Of a DNA stretch of 64,000 nt, positions 46,065 to 55,703 are shown piece by piece. Every line of letters begins with the position of its first letter. Position 1 is the first letter of the stretch. The translations under genes and the position numbers were made by a program. The notes under the pieces are model-generated. The model saw nothing but the letters and a program-made list of their open reading frames with translations. It was not told where the DNA came from and searched no databases. This stretch comes from Pseudomonadota bacterium (GTDB taxonomy: Bacteria; Pseudomonadota; Alphaproteobacteria; Micropepsales; Micropepsaceae). The DNA is taken from contig JACQDN010000040.1 of NCBI GenBank assembly GCA_016201105.1, forward strand, positions 33,747 through 97,746, read 5' to 3'.

Positions 46065-46373
46065 TTACGCCGCCAATGCTTTCTTGACTGCTTCCGGGTT
46101 CTTCTGGATCACCAGCAAATAAGCTCGCACCACCGAATCTGGACGCGTTCGCTTCTGCTCCAGATCGCGCAACCGGCCAAGATTGAAGCCGTAGCGCAAA
46201 GCAAAAGCTTCCTGCGTCAGCCCCGTTGCCTCACGGATTGCTTTTACGTCGACGTCTTCGGGAATATGGACCTTATATTTCGACGCATCGGCCTCGCCGC
46301 GAGCATAAGCAAGAGCCTCCTTGGCTCCCGCCATAACGCCCTCAAAAACCGTCTCCTTCTTCCGCTTCTTCAT
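46065..46373 (-). CDS. HigA/XRE-type antitoxin
   Basis: 102 residues with a C-terminal helix-turn-helix (AIREATGLTQEAFALRYGFNLGRLRDLEQ) and an N-terminal toxin-binding stretch. It overlaps the toxin stop by 4 bases (ATGA), so it is the second gene. The gene is intact although its toxin partner is frameshifted. Expected roles: toxin neutralisation and repression at the palindrome 46738-46752. Confidence 0.88.
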   Translation of the reverse strand: MKKRKKETVFEGVMAGAKEALAYARGEADASKYKVHIPEDVDVKAIREATGLTQEAFALRYGFNLGRLRDLEQKRTRPDSVVRAYLLVIQKNPEAVKKALAA

Positions 46374-46728
46374 CTCACTCTCCGCACTGGCTTTTGCCGT
46401 CCGTAGGTCTCACCGATTTCCTTGGTGACGTTTCGCAGCGCATTTCTCTGCTTGCCGTCGAGATCGTCCCTGTCCGCCTTGGAATAGGCATAGAACAGGA
46501 ACAGCGGGATCGCAGGTCCGGAAAAGAAGGTGATGACCCGATAGCCGCCACTTTTGCCCTTGCCACGCCCAGCTACCCGGACTTTCCGGCAGCCTCCCGT
46601 ACCCTTGATCTCATCACCCGCATCCGGGTTCGCCGCGAGATAGTCGATGAGTTGAGCAATCTCCTTTCCGCCATTCCTGCTTGCGCGGCAGACTTCTGGA
46701 AAGCGGGTGTTTCAACGACTGTCTGCAT
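46370..46728 (-). pseudogene. RelE/HigB-type toxin, frameshifted
   Basis: The first codons from ATG 46728 read MQTVVETPAFQKSAAQAGMAE. The rest, in another frame, reads EIAQLIDYLAANPDAGDEIKG, then GTGGCRKVRVAGRGKGKSGGYRV and the YAYSKADRDDLDGKQRNAL end typical of HigB2-type mRNA interferases. The shift lies at the T3 run 46665-46667 (AAA on the coding strand); one more A restores a 119-residue protein. So the toxin is probably inactive, unless this is a sequencing error. Antitoxin intact downstream. Confidence 0.8.
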
Positions 46729-46737
46729 ATCGTCGTA

Positions 46738-46752
46738 TACGGAATTTCCGTA
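46738..46752. promoter_or_regulatory. Palindromic operator of the toxin-antitoxin pair
   Basis: TACGGAATTTCCGTA, a perfect 15-base palindrome 9 bases upstream of the toxin start, with an adjoining GTATAC. The position and shape fit an autoregulatory operator. A run of ten G follows at 46765-46774. Confidence 0.65.
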
Positions 46753-46776
46753 GTTTTGTCAATCGGGGGGGGGGAA

Positions 46777-49578
46777 TCATTGCGCGGTCATGACGTGCCG
46801 CATGTTCGTTCCCGGCCGCGCGACCGGGTATGGCTGGTTTGGCTTCAGGCCTTGCCACAGGATTTGATTGTAGGCCGCCGAGTCGAGCCGGTCTTCGGCC
46901 GTGAAATCGAAGCCCTTCATCTTCTGCGTCCAATAAGCGACATCATGCGCGGGCTTCACGATTAGCTCGCCGGCCTGCACCGGCGGTAGCGGCAGGGACG
47001 TTGAGCGCAGCATGGCGGGGACCTGCGCCGTGTAGCTCCAAGTGGCGGCCTTCAAATCGAACACCGCGCTCATCGGGCGGGCATGAGCGTCGTGAATGTT
47101 CAGCGGCGACAGACCTAGAATCTCTTCGATGGTGCGGATCATATTGACGGTGGTGTAGCGCTCGGACACGACGGCGTGCTGCTTGACATAGGGTCCGGCG
47201 ACGAAGGCGACCGAGCGGTGCGCGTCGACATGGTCGGGACCGTCCTGCGCGTCGTCTTCGATCACGAACACCAGCGTATCCTTGGCGTAGCGGCTCTTGG
47301 CGATTTTCTCGATCAACAGGCCGACGGCATAGTCGTTGTCCGCGATCTGGGTTTCGGGCGTGTTCACCCCGTCGATGGCGGTGGAAAAATCGCCGGTGTG
47401 GTCGTGCATGAAGCGCACGGTTTCGAACTGCGGCAGGTTACCGTTCTTGTCATAGGTGTCGAACTCGCGCGCCCATTCCTGGAAGCGCCAGTAGTCGGGG
47501 AAGCTGTTGTCGAAACCGCGGAAGAAAATATCGGTCACCGACGCAAGATCGGGACTGGCGGAATAGGCGACGCGCACGCCCTTCACCGCGGGATCGCGCA
47601 CCAGAGGAATGCGGTCCGCCGCCGGCACTTGCTTGAAATAGCGCACGATGTCGAGAAAGAAGCCGTAGTTGCGCAGCGAAAGCTTGGCGCGCTGCACCGC
47701 GTTCCACAGATACCCTTGCTGGAATTCCCCGCTCGGACCGTCGGGCGCGGTTTCGTTTGCCGGACCCGGCAGAAGATCGGGATCCTTGACGGTGATGGGA
47801 TCGGCCTCGCCGCGTTGGGCCACGGGCAGCGCGACGTTCACGCCGCGCGATGAGCCTTCTTCGTCGTAGGTCATGCCGCGGTCGGCATAGTTGACCGGGA
47901 TCTGTTTCTCCACCGCATCGGTGGTGCGCGCGGAGGTCGACCATGCCCAGCCGTCGCCGCTCACTTCGCCGCTATCGAAGAAGGAATCCAGCGCCACGAA
48001 ATCGCTCGCCAGCGCGTGGGCGTTCGGCGTCACGCTGGCGTCGAACTGCACCAGGCTGGGATCGCCGTCAGCGCCGGGAAGATCGCCCAGGATCTGATCG
48101 TAGGTCCGGTTCTCCCGCACGATATAGATGACGTGTTTGATCTTGCCGCGTAGCGCGCTCATCACGGCGCGGTCCTGCGCGGTATCGCTCTGGCGAAAGC
48201 CATTGTTGTCCGCCACCTGTGCCGTCAACCGCTTGAGGGTGATCGCGTCCGGAACCGGGATCGTTTGCAAACCGCCTGTCGTCAGATTGAAGACATATTG
48301 ATTGGCCGCGCCTTCCTGATCCGCCTTGCTGCATTTGGGCGTCGCGGCGGACGTCTTCATGCAGTTGCGGGGATTGGCACTGGTGGGGCTCTTGCCGTTC
48401 GCGACATAGAGCGTCTTGCCGTTGGCGCTGACGCTGACCGCGTTGGGCTGCCAGGCTGTGGGGATGAGACCCAGAAGCGTCGGTTTACCCGCAAGCGCGA
48501 TCACGCTCACGGCATTGGTGCCGCCGTCGGTCACATAGAGGCGGGTCTCGTCCGGCGACAGCACCAGGGAGTTGGGCGAGGCGCCGGGAAGGTTGCGCGC
48601 AAGGCGCGCGCCGCGCGTGCTGTACCCGTCCGGCGCACCGACGGCGACAGAGCCGACGCGCTGGTTTGTCGCCGTGTCGAAAATGTCCACGCGATCGGCA
48701 TTGTCTTCCGCAACATAGAGTCGCGTTTGCGCGCGGTTGAGCAGAAGCCGCGTGGGATTGCCGGCGACCTTGATACGCGCGGTCACCTTGGGCTTGTCGC
48801 CCAGGGCCACAACGACGATCTCGCGGTCGCGCACACTCGAGACAAAGGCGGTGCGATTGGCTTTGACCGCCACCCAGTAGGGAAATTCGCCGCCGGGCAC
48901 GCCGGCCTTTTTGGGATCGATTTTTCCCGGACGCAGATCCAGTTCGCTGGCGTTCTTGTTGGCGCCGAGGCTGACCACCGTGATCGAGTCGTTTTGATAA
49001 TTGGCGATCACCAGGGTGTTGCCGTCGCGCGTCAGAGCCAGGCCCGCGGTCGAAGGCTTGAGAACCTTGGGATTTCTGACGACCGCATTGCCCGACGTGT
49101 GGCCCAGCTTCACGGGCTGACCGCTCATCGACCATGTGCGATCGGAATTTTGCGAGAAGGTGACAAACGTATCGTCGGCGCCGCCGCCGACATACAGGGT
49201 CTTGTCGTCCGCCACCGCGAGGCCGCCGAACGTGTTGTCGACGGGCACGGCCTGGAGGAATTTCGGAAGCGTCGCCAAAACGTCATAGATAAAGAGATGT
49301 TCGCTCGAGGCCTCGGCAATGGTTTTTCCGTCGCCATCCCTCCAGCTGTTGTAGCCGCTGGTGAGGACAAACAAGGTGCGGCCGTCCGGTGTGAGCGCCG
49401 TGGTGACGGCTTGCCCCGCGATCGCATGGCCGATCTTCGGCAAATCCAGTGCCAGGGGATCGAAGCGCGAGCCGGGCGCCGCCAGCGGCGTGATCGTCTG
49501 CCCCGTCGGCAACCATTCTGCGGCCCCCGCGCTGCCGGCCAGCAGGCAAGTCAGGACCGCAATCGAAAATCGCTTCAT
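46777..49578 (-). CDS. Beta-propeller/phosphoesterase fusion (YncE + alkaline phosphatase-like)
   Basis: 933 residues from ATG 49578 with a signal peptide (IAVLTCLLAGSAGA). Residues about 40-430 are seven-bladed YncE-like repeats (NTLVIANYQNDSITVVSLG, TRLYVAEDNADRVDIFD, TRLYVTDGGTNAVSVIAL). The C-terminal half is a phosphoesterase of the alkaline phosphatase superfamily (HVIYIVRENRTYDQILGDLP, DFVALDSFFDSGEVSGDGW, FVIEDDAQDGPDHVDAHR). It is periplasmic or secreted. Such bifunctional proteins are linked to phosphate or phospholipid scavenging; the substrate is not known. Confidence 0.87.
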   Translation of the reverse strand: MKRFSIAVLTCLLAGSAGAAEWLPTGQTITPLAAPGSRFDPLALDLPKIGHAIAGQAVTTALTPDGRTLFVLTSGYNSWRDGDGKTIAEASSEHLFIYDVLATLPKFLQAVPVDNTFGGLAVADDKTLYVGGGADDTFVTFSQNSDRTWSMSGQPVKLGHTSGNAVVRNPKVLKPSTAGLALTRDGNTLVIANYQNDSITVVSLGANKNASELDLRPGKIDPKKAGVPGGEFPYWVAVKANRTAFVSSVRDREIVVVALGDKPKVTARIKVAGNPTRLLLNRAQTRLYVAEDNADRVDIFDTATNQRVGSVAVGAPDGYSTRGARLARNLPGASPNSLVLSPDETRLYVTDGGTNAVSVIALAGKPTLLGLIPTAWQPNAVSVSANGKTLYVANGKSPTSANPRNCMKTSAATPKCSKADQEGAANQYVFNLTTGGLQTIPVPDAITLKRLTAQVADNNGFRQSDTAQDRAVMSALRGKIKHVIYIVRENRTYDQILGDLPGADGDPSLVQFDASVTPNAHALASDFVALDSFFDSGEVSGDGWAWSTSARTTDAVEKQIPVNYADRGMTYDEEGSSRGVNVALPVAQRGEADPITVKDPDLLPGPANETAPDGPSGEFQQGYLWNAVQRAKLSLRNYGFFLDIVRYFKQVPAADRIPLVRDPAVKGVRVAYSASPDLASVTDIFFRGFDNSFPDYWRFQEWAREFDTYDKNGNLPQFETVRFMHDHTGDFSTAIDGVNTPETQIADNDYAVGLLIEKIAKSRYAKDTLVFVIEDDAQDGPDHVDAHRSVAFVAGPYVKQHAVVSERYTTVNMIRTIEEILGLSPLNIHDAHARPMSAVFDLKAATWSYTAQVPAMLRSTSLPLPPVQAGELIVKPAHDVAYWTQKMKGFDFTAEDRLDSAAYNQILWQGLKPNQPYPVARPGTNMRHVMTAQ

Positions 49579-49714
49579 GACAGTTTCCCCGGGACAAGAA
49601 TCCAGCAGCATCTTTGCTGGCTTTCAACGCCACTGCAAATTTGCACAATGTTGAAGGAGGATGTTCCATCAGGCTCAAGGAAAATCAGACCGGCTGCATT
49701 GCGAGGAGCGCTTC

Positions 49715-50140
49715 ATGAGAGCAATCGTTTTTGTACTCGCAACGCTTGCCGCGTGCGGCTCGGCCACGGCCGCCGACGCTCCTCCTTACGCCAAACAAAA
49801 CTGCGATCCGGCCGCGCAATCGGCCGGCGAATTTCATGAGTGTTACGCCGCAAATCTGAAAGCGGCGAACAAAGCCCTTGATGAGACGTACAAGACATTG
49901 ATGGCTCAAAAGATCTTCTATGTGGGAAACCGCAGAGCCCTGCGCGACGTCGAACGCGCGTGGATCGTCTACAAGGACAAGGAGTGTGCCTATGAATATG
50001 GCGCCGCTCCCAGCAACGAGAATTACTGGCTGGCCCATGCCGACTGCGAAATCCGCGTGACCGAACAGCGTATCCGGGAGCTCCAGGATCGACCGTCCTG
50101 CAGTGGCGGCGACAGCGTGTGCTACCCGCACATGCGCTGA
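49715..50140 (+). CDS. LprI-like (DUF1311) exported protein
   Basis: 141 residues from ATG 49715 (GCGAGGAGCG before it) with a signal peptide ending near GSATAA. The DUF1311 core is visible: NCDPAAQSAGEFHECYAANLKAANKALDETY, then RAWIVYKDKECAYEYG and CEIRVTEQRIRELQ, with paired cysteines. The group includes lysozyme inhibitors such as LprI. A role in protecting the cell wall or as a general periplasmic protein is possible. Confidence 0.8.
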   Translation: MRAIVFVLATLAACGSATAADAPPYAKQNCDPAAQSAGEFHECYAANLKAANKALDETYKTLMAQKIFYVGNRRALRDVERAWIVYKDKECAYEYGAAPSNENYWLAHADCEIRVTEQRIRELQDRPSCSGGDSVCYPHMR

Positions 50141-50372
50141 GCGCGGTCGGCCGGTATCAACGGCTGCAACGGTGGAAAGCGGACATTTCATTCCTTCCCT
50201 CCGTCGCGCCCAGCCTTGGCGTCGGTTAATCGCCATTAACATTTCAATATTGAACGCAAGTTCCCGCAATACCTGACGCGGCAGTCACCGTTGTTGCGAA
50301 CGTCGCGCAAGTGTTGATTAACGACGCGTTGCTATCCTTGCCGGTCTTTTCCCAGGGGTGACCGGAGGGGGA

Positions 50373-51926
50373 ATGCCGGAGCATCACGACGCCGCGCCGC
50401 AAGATCGGCGCCTGACCGACGCGGAGCTGCAGAGCGAGCGAGCGCAATTTGCGCTCGCCGAACGCGCGGCGCGTTTCGGCTATTGGCGCCTGCGCCTCGC
50501 CGACAATCACGTGACGTGGTCGCCGGGCATGTACAAACTGCTCGGCGTCGATCCCTCGCAAAAAGCGGACAACACTTGGCTGCTCGATCAGATCGTGCCG
50601 GAAGACGTGACGGTGCTTGTGGAGCGCATCAATAACGCCATTCGCACCCGCACCGGCTTCTATTATCAGACGCGCAGCAAGGATCCGGCGGCGGCGGCAC
50701 AGATCGTCGACACCCACGGCGAAGTCGAAGTGGGACCCGACGGAAGGGTCGTCTCCGTGATCGGCGTCTGCCACGACGTGACGCAGCAGGCCAAGGCGGA
50801 AGCCGAGCGCAAACGCGCGGAAGAAATGTATCGCGTGATGACGGAGCAGTCGTCCGACATCATCATCTTGTTCGCCCCGGGCGGCGATATCGTGTTCGCC
50901 TCAAACGCGCTGGAACAATCGCTGAAACGGTCGATCGCCGACATCGAGCATAACAAGTTTTTCGAACTCATTCATCCCGACGATCTGGAGGAAGCCTCGA
51001 AGCTCAATCTCGAGCGAGCGCCGGATAAAACCGTCACCGCGACATTCCGCATCCGCCACGGCGACGGACATTACGTATGGCAGGAAGTGAGTATGCGCGG
51101 ACACTACGACGATCGCGGCGTCTACAAAAACGCGGTCAGCGTCTCGCGCGATGTGACCGAACGCAAGACGCAGGAATTGCGCATGAAAATGGCGCAGCAA
51201 CGCGCCGAGACCGCCAACAAGGCAAAATCGCTGTTTCTCGCCAACATGAGCCACGAGTTGCGCACGCCGCTCAACGCGGTCATCGGTTTTGCCGATATCA
51301 TGCGCGAAGAAATGTTCGGGGCGCTCGGCCATCCGCGCTACGGCGAATATGCGGCGCTGATCTGCGATTCCGGCCAACATCTGCTCGATTTGATCTCCGA
51401 TATCCTCGATATGGCGAAGATCGACGCCGGCAAGCTGGATCTCAATTTCGAGACGGTGGAGATCGGGCCGCTGGTCGAAGAATGCGTGCGGCTGCTGCGC
51501 GAACGCGCGCAGACGGCGAACATTCGCCTGGCGGCGGAATTGCCGCCCGCCGGCCTTTCGCTGACCGCGGACCGCCGCGCGCTTAAGCAGATCCTGCTCA
51601 ACCTGCTGTCCAATGCCGTCAGGTTTACCGCATCGGGGGGCAAGGTGCGCGCGGCGGCTCACCTAGAGGGTTCCGAAATCCATTTCGTCGTGAAAGACAA
51701 CGGCATCGGCATTCCCGAAAAAGACATCGCCCGGCTGGGACGGCCGTTCGAGCAAGTCTGCATCGATCCCATGCTGGCCAAGGGCGGCACCGGCCTTGGC
51801 CTTGCCATGGTCCGCGCGCTCGCCGAGAAGCACGGCGGCGCGATGCAGATCGAGAGCACTGTCGGCGAAGGCACGACGGTGACAATCCGCCTGCCGCGCG
51901 TGCAGGACAAGCAAGCGGCGGCGTAA
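50373..51926 (+). CDS. PAS-domain sensor histidine kinase
   Basis: 517 residues from ATG 50373 (GGAGGGGG just before; GTG 50358 is the alternative). There are no transmembrane helices. Two PAS domains lie near residues 20-135 and 155-265, each ending in the PAC region (GVCHDVTQQ, SVSRDVTERK). HisKA follows (FLANMSHELRTPLNAVIGFADIM), then HATPase with N box (LLNLLSNAVRF), G1 (DNGIGIPEKD) and G2 (GGTGLGLAMV). It resembles soluble alphaproteobacterial PAS kinases. No response regulator is adjacent, so its partner is elsewhere. Confidence 0.92.
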   Translation: MPEHHDAAPQDRRLTDAELQSERAQFALAERAARFGYWRLRLADNHVTWSPGMYKLLGVDPSQKADNTWLLDQIVPEDVTVLVERINNAIRTRTGFYYQTRSKDPAAAAQIVDTHGEVEVGPDGRVVSVIGVCHDVTQQAKAEAERKRAEEMYRVMTEQSSDIIILFAPGGDIVFASNALEQSLKRSIADIEHNKFFELIHPDDLEEASKLNLERAPDKTVTATFRIRHGDGHYVWQEVSMRGHYDDRGVYKNAVSVSRDVTERKTQELRMKMAQQRAETANKAKSLFLANMSHELRTPLNAVIGFADIMREEMFGALGHPRYGEYAALICDSGQHLLDLISDILDMAKIDAGKLDLNFETVEIGPLVEECVRLLRERAQTANIRLAAELPPAGLSLTADRRALKQILLNLLSNAVRFTASGGKVRAAAHLEGSEIHFVVKDNGIGIPEKDIARLGRPFEQVCIDPMLAKGGTGLGLAMVRALAEKHGGAMQIESTVGEGTTVTIRLPRVQDKQAAA

Positions 51927-51929
51927 AGC

Positions 51930-51956
51930 GACCCTCCCAAGGGAGGGTCGATTTTT
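51930..51956. terminator. Bidirectional terminator between kinase and acyl-CoA dehydrogenase
   Basis: GACCCTCCC (51930-51938), AA, GGGAGGGTC (51941-51949), then GATTTTT. It is a perfect 9-bp stem with a U-run, between convergent genes. The stem shares its sequence with the ends of the repeat at 53325-53461 (ACCCTCCC...GGGAGGGT), so it may derive from that element. Confidence 0.75.
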
Positions 51957-53196
51957 ACTCCGCCGCGGCCCGGGCTGGGCGTTGGAAGTGTTTGCCGTAT
52001 TCCAGCCGCGCAATGGTGCGGCAGTGCACTTCATCCGGACCGTCGGCCAGACGCAGGGTGCGCTGGCTCGCATACATGCGCGCCAATCCCGGATCGGAGG
52101 TGACGCCGCCGCCGCCCCAGGCCTGGATCGCATCGTCGATCACCTGGAGCGCCATGCGCGGCGCGGCGACCTTGATTTCGGCGATGATGTCGCGCGCGAC
52201 CTTGTTGCCGACCTTGTCCATCATGTCGGCGGCCTTGAGCGTCAACAAACGGCACATGTCGATGTTGATGCGCGCTTCGGCCACGCGCTGCTCCCACACC
52301 GAATGTTCCGAAATGCGCTTGCCGAAGGCGGTGCGCGAATGCAGGCGGTTGACCATCGATGCCAGCGCGCGCTCGGCGACGCCAATGGTGCGCATGCAGT
52401 GATGGATGCGGCCCGGTCCCAGGCGCCCTTGCGCGATCTCGAAGCCGCGGCCTTCGCCAAGGACCATGTTCTCGACCGGCACCTTGACGTTCTTCAGTTC
52501 GACTTCGCCATGGCCGTGCGGCGCGTCGTCATAACCGAACACCGGCAGCATGCGGATCACCTTGACTCCGGGCGCTTCGCGCTCGACGAGGATCTGCGAC
52601 TGCTGGCTGTGGCGGTCACCGTCTATCGTGTTCTTGCCCATCACGATCATGATCTTGCAGCGCGGATCGCCGACGCCCGACGACCACCATTTGCGGCCGT
52701 TGACGATGTAGTGATCGCCCTGACGCTCGATGCTGGTTTCTATATTGGTGGCATCGGACGATGCGACGGCCGGTTCGGTCATCAGGAAGGCCGAACGGAT
52801 TTCGCCGGCGAGCAGAGGCTTGAGCCACTTGTCCTGCTGATAGGGCGAGCCGTAGCGCTCGAGCACTTCCATGTTGCCAGTGTCGGGCGCGGAGCAGTTG
52901 AACACTTCCGAGGCAAAGCCGCAGCGGCCCATCATTTCGGCCAGCGGGGCATATTCGAGATTGGAAAGCCCCGCGCCATGGGGGCTTTCATTGAGGAAGA
53001 AGTTCCACAGGCCCGCGGCCTTCGCTTTCTTCTTCAGATCTTCGACCACCGGCACGACGATCCAGGGATTGCCCTTCTCGCGGGCCTCGGCCATCTGCTT
53101 GTTGTAAGTCTCTTCCGCCGGATAGATGTGCTGATCCATGAAGTCGCCGACGCGCTTCATCCATTCCTTCTGTTTCGGCGAATAATCGAAATCCAT
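51955..53196 (-). CDS. Acyl-CoA dehydrogenase, ACAD10/11-like
   Basis: 413 residues from ATG 53196, with GGAGGA upstream; a longer frame to 53265 lacks a ribosome site. The FAD/substrate motifs [20 protein letters not shown] and [12 protein letters not shown] are clear. The C-terminal helical domain ends with [24 protein letters not shown], characteristic of the ACAD10/11 branch. It oxidises acyl-CoA thioesters, probably branched or medium chain. It stands alone with no beta-oxidation partners nearby. Confidence 0.92.
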   Translation of the reverse strand: MDFDYSPKQKEWMKRVGDFMDQHIYPAEETYNKQMAEAREKGNPWIVVPVVEDLKKKAKAAGLWNFFLNESPHGAGLSNLEYAPLAEMMGRCGFASEVFNCSAPDTGNMEVLERYGSPYQQDKWLKPLLAGEIRSAFLMTEPAVASSDATNIETSIERQGDHYIVNGRKWWSSGVGDPRCKIMIVMGKNTIDGDRHSQQSQILVEREAPGVKVIRMLPVFGYDDAPHGHGEVELKNVKVPVENMVLGEGRGFEIAQGRLGPGRIHHCMRTIGVAERALASMVNRLHSRTAFGKRISEHSVWEQRVAEARINIDMCRLLTLKAADMMDKVGNKVARDIIAEIKVAAPRMALQVIDDAIQAWGGGGVTSDPGLARMYASQRTLRLADGPDEVHCRTIARLEYGKHFQRPARAAAE

Positions 53197-53324
53197 GAGT
53201 TCCTCCAAAGGGCCTCCCGGCCCGGCTTTTTCGATAGTGAGGGAGGGACTGTAGCGGGCGGGCAAGCACGCCTCCAGTGCCGGAGAACCGCCGGGGATGC
53301 TTCACTTTTTCACGTATGGCCTGA

Positions 53325-53461
53325 CTACCCTCCCTCGGGAGGGTCGAAAAAATCCGGAGCGAGAGCGGAGGATTTTTCGGGGAGGATCAGGAAGGAGAAT
53401 CCCTTTCCACATCCTCCCCGAAATTTGCTTCGCAAATTTCGACCCTCCCGCGGGAGGGTAG
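53325..53461. repeat. Palindromic element with CCCTCCC termini
   Basis: About 137 bases with inverted ends CTACCCTCCCTCGGGAGGGTCGA and its complement at the right. Inside are AAAAAATCCG...CGGATTTTTCGG-like and CGAAATTTGCTTCGCAAATTTCG hairpins. The inner hairpins recur at 62911-63060, so it is a dispersed non-coding repeat. It fills the gap between the acyl-CoA dehydrogenase and SRPBCC genes. Confidence 0.8.
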
Positions 53462-53956
53462 TTATGCGCGCCCCTCGACGACTTCCTTCAGCGAACTCAG
53501 CTGCAGCATGCCCCAGCCGGCTTCGTAGCCGGCGTGCTCACCGGCGAAATCGTCGCCGACCTTCTCAAAGCCGTGATGGAAAAGCTCCGCCAGCGTGCCG
53601 CCGAGCGCGGGCGTCAGGCGTATGGTCATGAAGGTTGGGGCCTTCCAACCGGTGTTGGGAATCCAATCGTTCGCGAAGGAGAATTCCTTGCCCGGCGAAA
53701 AAGTTTCGATCTTTCCACCGTAACGCGCGCGCCGACCGCCCATGTTCACTTCCATTTCGATGCGTCCGCCAACCGTCGGCTCGTAGACCATCAGATACTG
53801 GCCCGACGGTTTGCCCGCGACGGGATCGCCGATCTTCGCACCCCACCAGCGATCCATCCGCGCGTGATCCGCGAATTCCTCCCACACGCGCAGCGGCGGC
53901 GCGGCAATGAAGATCGAGCGGCGGACTTTAAGCACGCTGTTGTCGGGATTGGCCAT
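53462..53956 (-). CDS. SRPBCC/AHSA1-domain protein
   Basis: 164 residues. The START-like fold of the activator-of-Hsp90 (AHSA1) subgroup is recognised from RRSIFIAAPPLRVWEEFADHARMDRWWG, GGRIEMEVNMGG and the final WGMLQLSSLKEVVEG. These proteins bind hydrophobic ligands or act in toxin or xenobiotic responses. It stands alone here. The ligand is unknown. Confidence 0.87.
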   Translation of the reverse strand: MANPDNSVLKVRRSIFIAAPPLRVWEEFADHARMDRWWGAKIGDPVAGKPSGQYLMVYEPTVGGRIEMEVNMGGRRARYGGKIETFSPGKEFSFANDWIPNTGWKAPTFMTIRLTPALGGTLAELFHHGFEKVGDDFAGEHAGYEAGWGMLQLSSLKEVVEGRA

Positions 53957-54283
53957 GATTTCTCTCCCAAGAATCTTGCGAGGCTTTTTCGAGGCACGGC
54001 GTCCAGCCTTCGCCGTACGCCGGCGCCGATGGACGTCAGGACCAGCTGCGAGCGGTTGGGACCCAAGTCCTTAATATCGATCACCATCCGATTCGAGTGC
54101 AACTGCTTGCCGAAAAGTGTCAGGGATGTATCCGTACCAATCTGTCAGCGATCTATCCGGTCCGTACCCACAGAGACCCCCTCACCCCACCCCGCTGCGC
54201 TCCGCGGGGGGAGAGGGAGAGATCTCGGAAAAGGATCTCGCCCCGCGTTTGACTTGGGCTGCGCGGCAGGGCAAGCAGCCAAC
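53957..54283. other. 327-base gap with repeat pieces
   Basis: No convincing gene. It holds two imperfect direct repeats, TGTCAGGGATGTATCCGTACC (54118-54138) and TGTCAGCGATCTATCCGGTC... (54143-54169), reminiscent of an insertion-sequence end. A GC-rich palindrome piece (CCCGCTGCGCTCCGCGGGG with a GAGAGGGAGAG tail, 54178-54227) follows. Frames extending across it to the PAP2 gene have no ribosome site. Confidence 0.6.
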
Positions 54284-54904
54284 ATGCTGCTTTGGTTCGG
54301 GATTCTCCTGCTCGCGCTGGGTATCGCGGCGTTCGCCCTGGACCGGCGGGCGGTGCATTTTTTCCACGACCGCATCAGCCGCAAGTGGGAGATGCGCATC
54401 TGGCGCACGACCGATTTCGCCAAGGGCGCACACTGGCTTGTGCTGTCGCTCGCAGCCCTCGTGGGGGTATGGATCGCGCGATTTCTTGTCGGCGACGATC
54501 CCGTTCTCCAGACGATTCTGAAATGCGCGCTCGCGTTTCTGGTGAGCCTCGCGATCGGCAGCGCCATCCTGCACACGCTCAAAATCTTTCTCGGCCGCAG
54601 GCGCCCGCGCGACGAGTTGGAACTGAAGTATTACGGCTTCATGCCGTTTCACTTTTTCCTGCAGCACGATTCTTTTCCGTCCGGCCACGCGCTGACAATA
54701 TTTTGTGTCGCGGTGATCCTCTCGGGCGTGTTCCCGATGCTGGCGGTTCTGTGGTTCGCCATCGCGCTCTATCTGGCGCTGACCCGAGCGTTCCTGACGG
54801 CGCATTTCCTCAGCGACGTCTTCATCGGCGCGGGCATCGGCGTTCTGGTGACGCGATCGGTCACACTGGATTGGTTTGGCGCTATCGCACAAAGCTGGTT
54901 CTGA
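54284..54904 (+). CDS. PAP2-family membrane phosphatase
   Basis: 206 residues from ATG 54284 with six helices. The phosphatase signature is complete: KIFLGRRRPRDE (KxxxxxxRP), SFPSGHALTIFCV (PSGH) and LTRAFLTAHFLSDVFIG (RxxxxxHxxxD). It dephosphorylates lipid phosphates such as undecaprenyl pyrophosphate or phosphatidate in the membrane. It precedes the TerC gene by 50 bases on the same strand. Confidence 0.88.
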   Translation: MLLWFGILLLALGIAAFALDRRAVHFFHDRISRKWEMRIWRTTDFAKGAHWLVLSLAALVGVWIARFLVGDDPVLQTILKCALAFLVSLAIGSAILHTLKIFLGRRRPRDELELKYYGFMPFHFFLQHDSFPSGHALTIFCVAVILSGVFPMLAVLWFAIALYLALTRAFLTAHFLSDVFIGAGIGVLVTRSVTLDWFGAIAQSWF

Positions 54905-54954
54905 CCTTATATAGGCCCCAAAACACACTCCGCCGGAAACCCCCAAGAGCGCCA

Positions 54955-55701
54955 ATGCTGAATCTGCTGACCGATCCACATGCCTGGGCCAGCCTTGCCA
55001 CGCTGACCGTTCTGGAAATCGTTCTGGGTATCGACAACATCGTCTTTCTGTCGATCGTCTCGGTCCGGTTGCCGCCCGAAAACCGCCCGGCCGCGCGGCG
55101 CACGGGTCTGGCGCTCGCCTTTCTCATGCGGGTCGCGCTGCTGTCGGCGATCGTATGGCTCATGCGGCTGTCGCAGCCCGTTGTCTCGCTGTGGGGCATG
55201 GATTTTTCGTGGAAGGATCTGGTCTTCGCCGCCGGCGGCTTGTTCCTGCTCACCAAGGGCACGCGCGAAATCCACAGTATGGTGGAGGGCGACGAAGGTC
55301 TTGCGGCCGGCACGCACGCCTCCTACGTCGGCGTCATCATCCAGATCGCGCTGTTCGACCTGATCTTCTCCATCGATTCGGTGGTGACGGCCGTGGGCAT
55401 GGCTGAGTATCTTTCGGTGATGATCGCCGCTGTGATGCTGGCCATGCTGGTGATGCTGGCGGCGTCCGGTCCGGTGTCGGACTTTGTGCACAAATATCCC
55501 ACCGTGAAGATGCTGGCGCTGAGCTTCCTGCTGCTGATCGGCACATCGCTCATGGCCGATGCCGCGCATTTCCACATTCCGCGCGGCTATCTCTATTTCG
55601 CCATCGCGTTCTCGGGCGGCGTGGAAGTGCTCAACCAGATGACGCGGCGCGGGCGGGAGAAACGCCACACCGCGCACAGCGCGCGCAAGGCGCCGCCGTA
55701 A
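54955..55701 (+). CDS. TerC-family integral membrane protein
   Basis: 248 residues from ATG 54955, seven or eight helices. TerC signatures: LEIVLGIDNIVFLSIVSVRLP and FDLIFSIDSVVTAVGMAEYL, each with a conserved Asp pair. TerC proteins are linked to tellurite resistance and, more recently, Mn2+ export. The Lys/Arg-rich tail is cytoplasmic. Behind the PAP2 gene; functional link unclear. Confidence 0.9.
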   Translation: MLNLLTDPHAWASLATLTVLEIVLGIDNIVFLSIVSVRLPPENRPAARRTGLALAFLMRVALLSAIVWLMRLSQPVVSLWGMDFSWKDLVFAAGGLFLLTKGTREIHSMVEGDEGLAAGTHASYVGVIIQIALFDLIFSIDSVVTAVGMAEYLSVMIAAVMLAMLVMLAASGPVSDFVHKYPTVKMLALSFLLLIGTSLMADAAHFHIPRGYLYFAIAFSGGVEVLNQMTRRGREKRHTAHSARKAPP

Positions 55702-55703
55702 TG

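Noticed and set aside
53534..54283. 250-codon extension of the PAP2 frame
   Set aside because: Runs antisense through the SRPBCC gene and through repeats; the hydrophobic PAP2 protein starts naturally at 54284.
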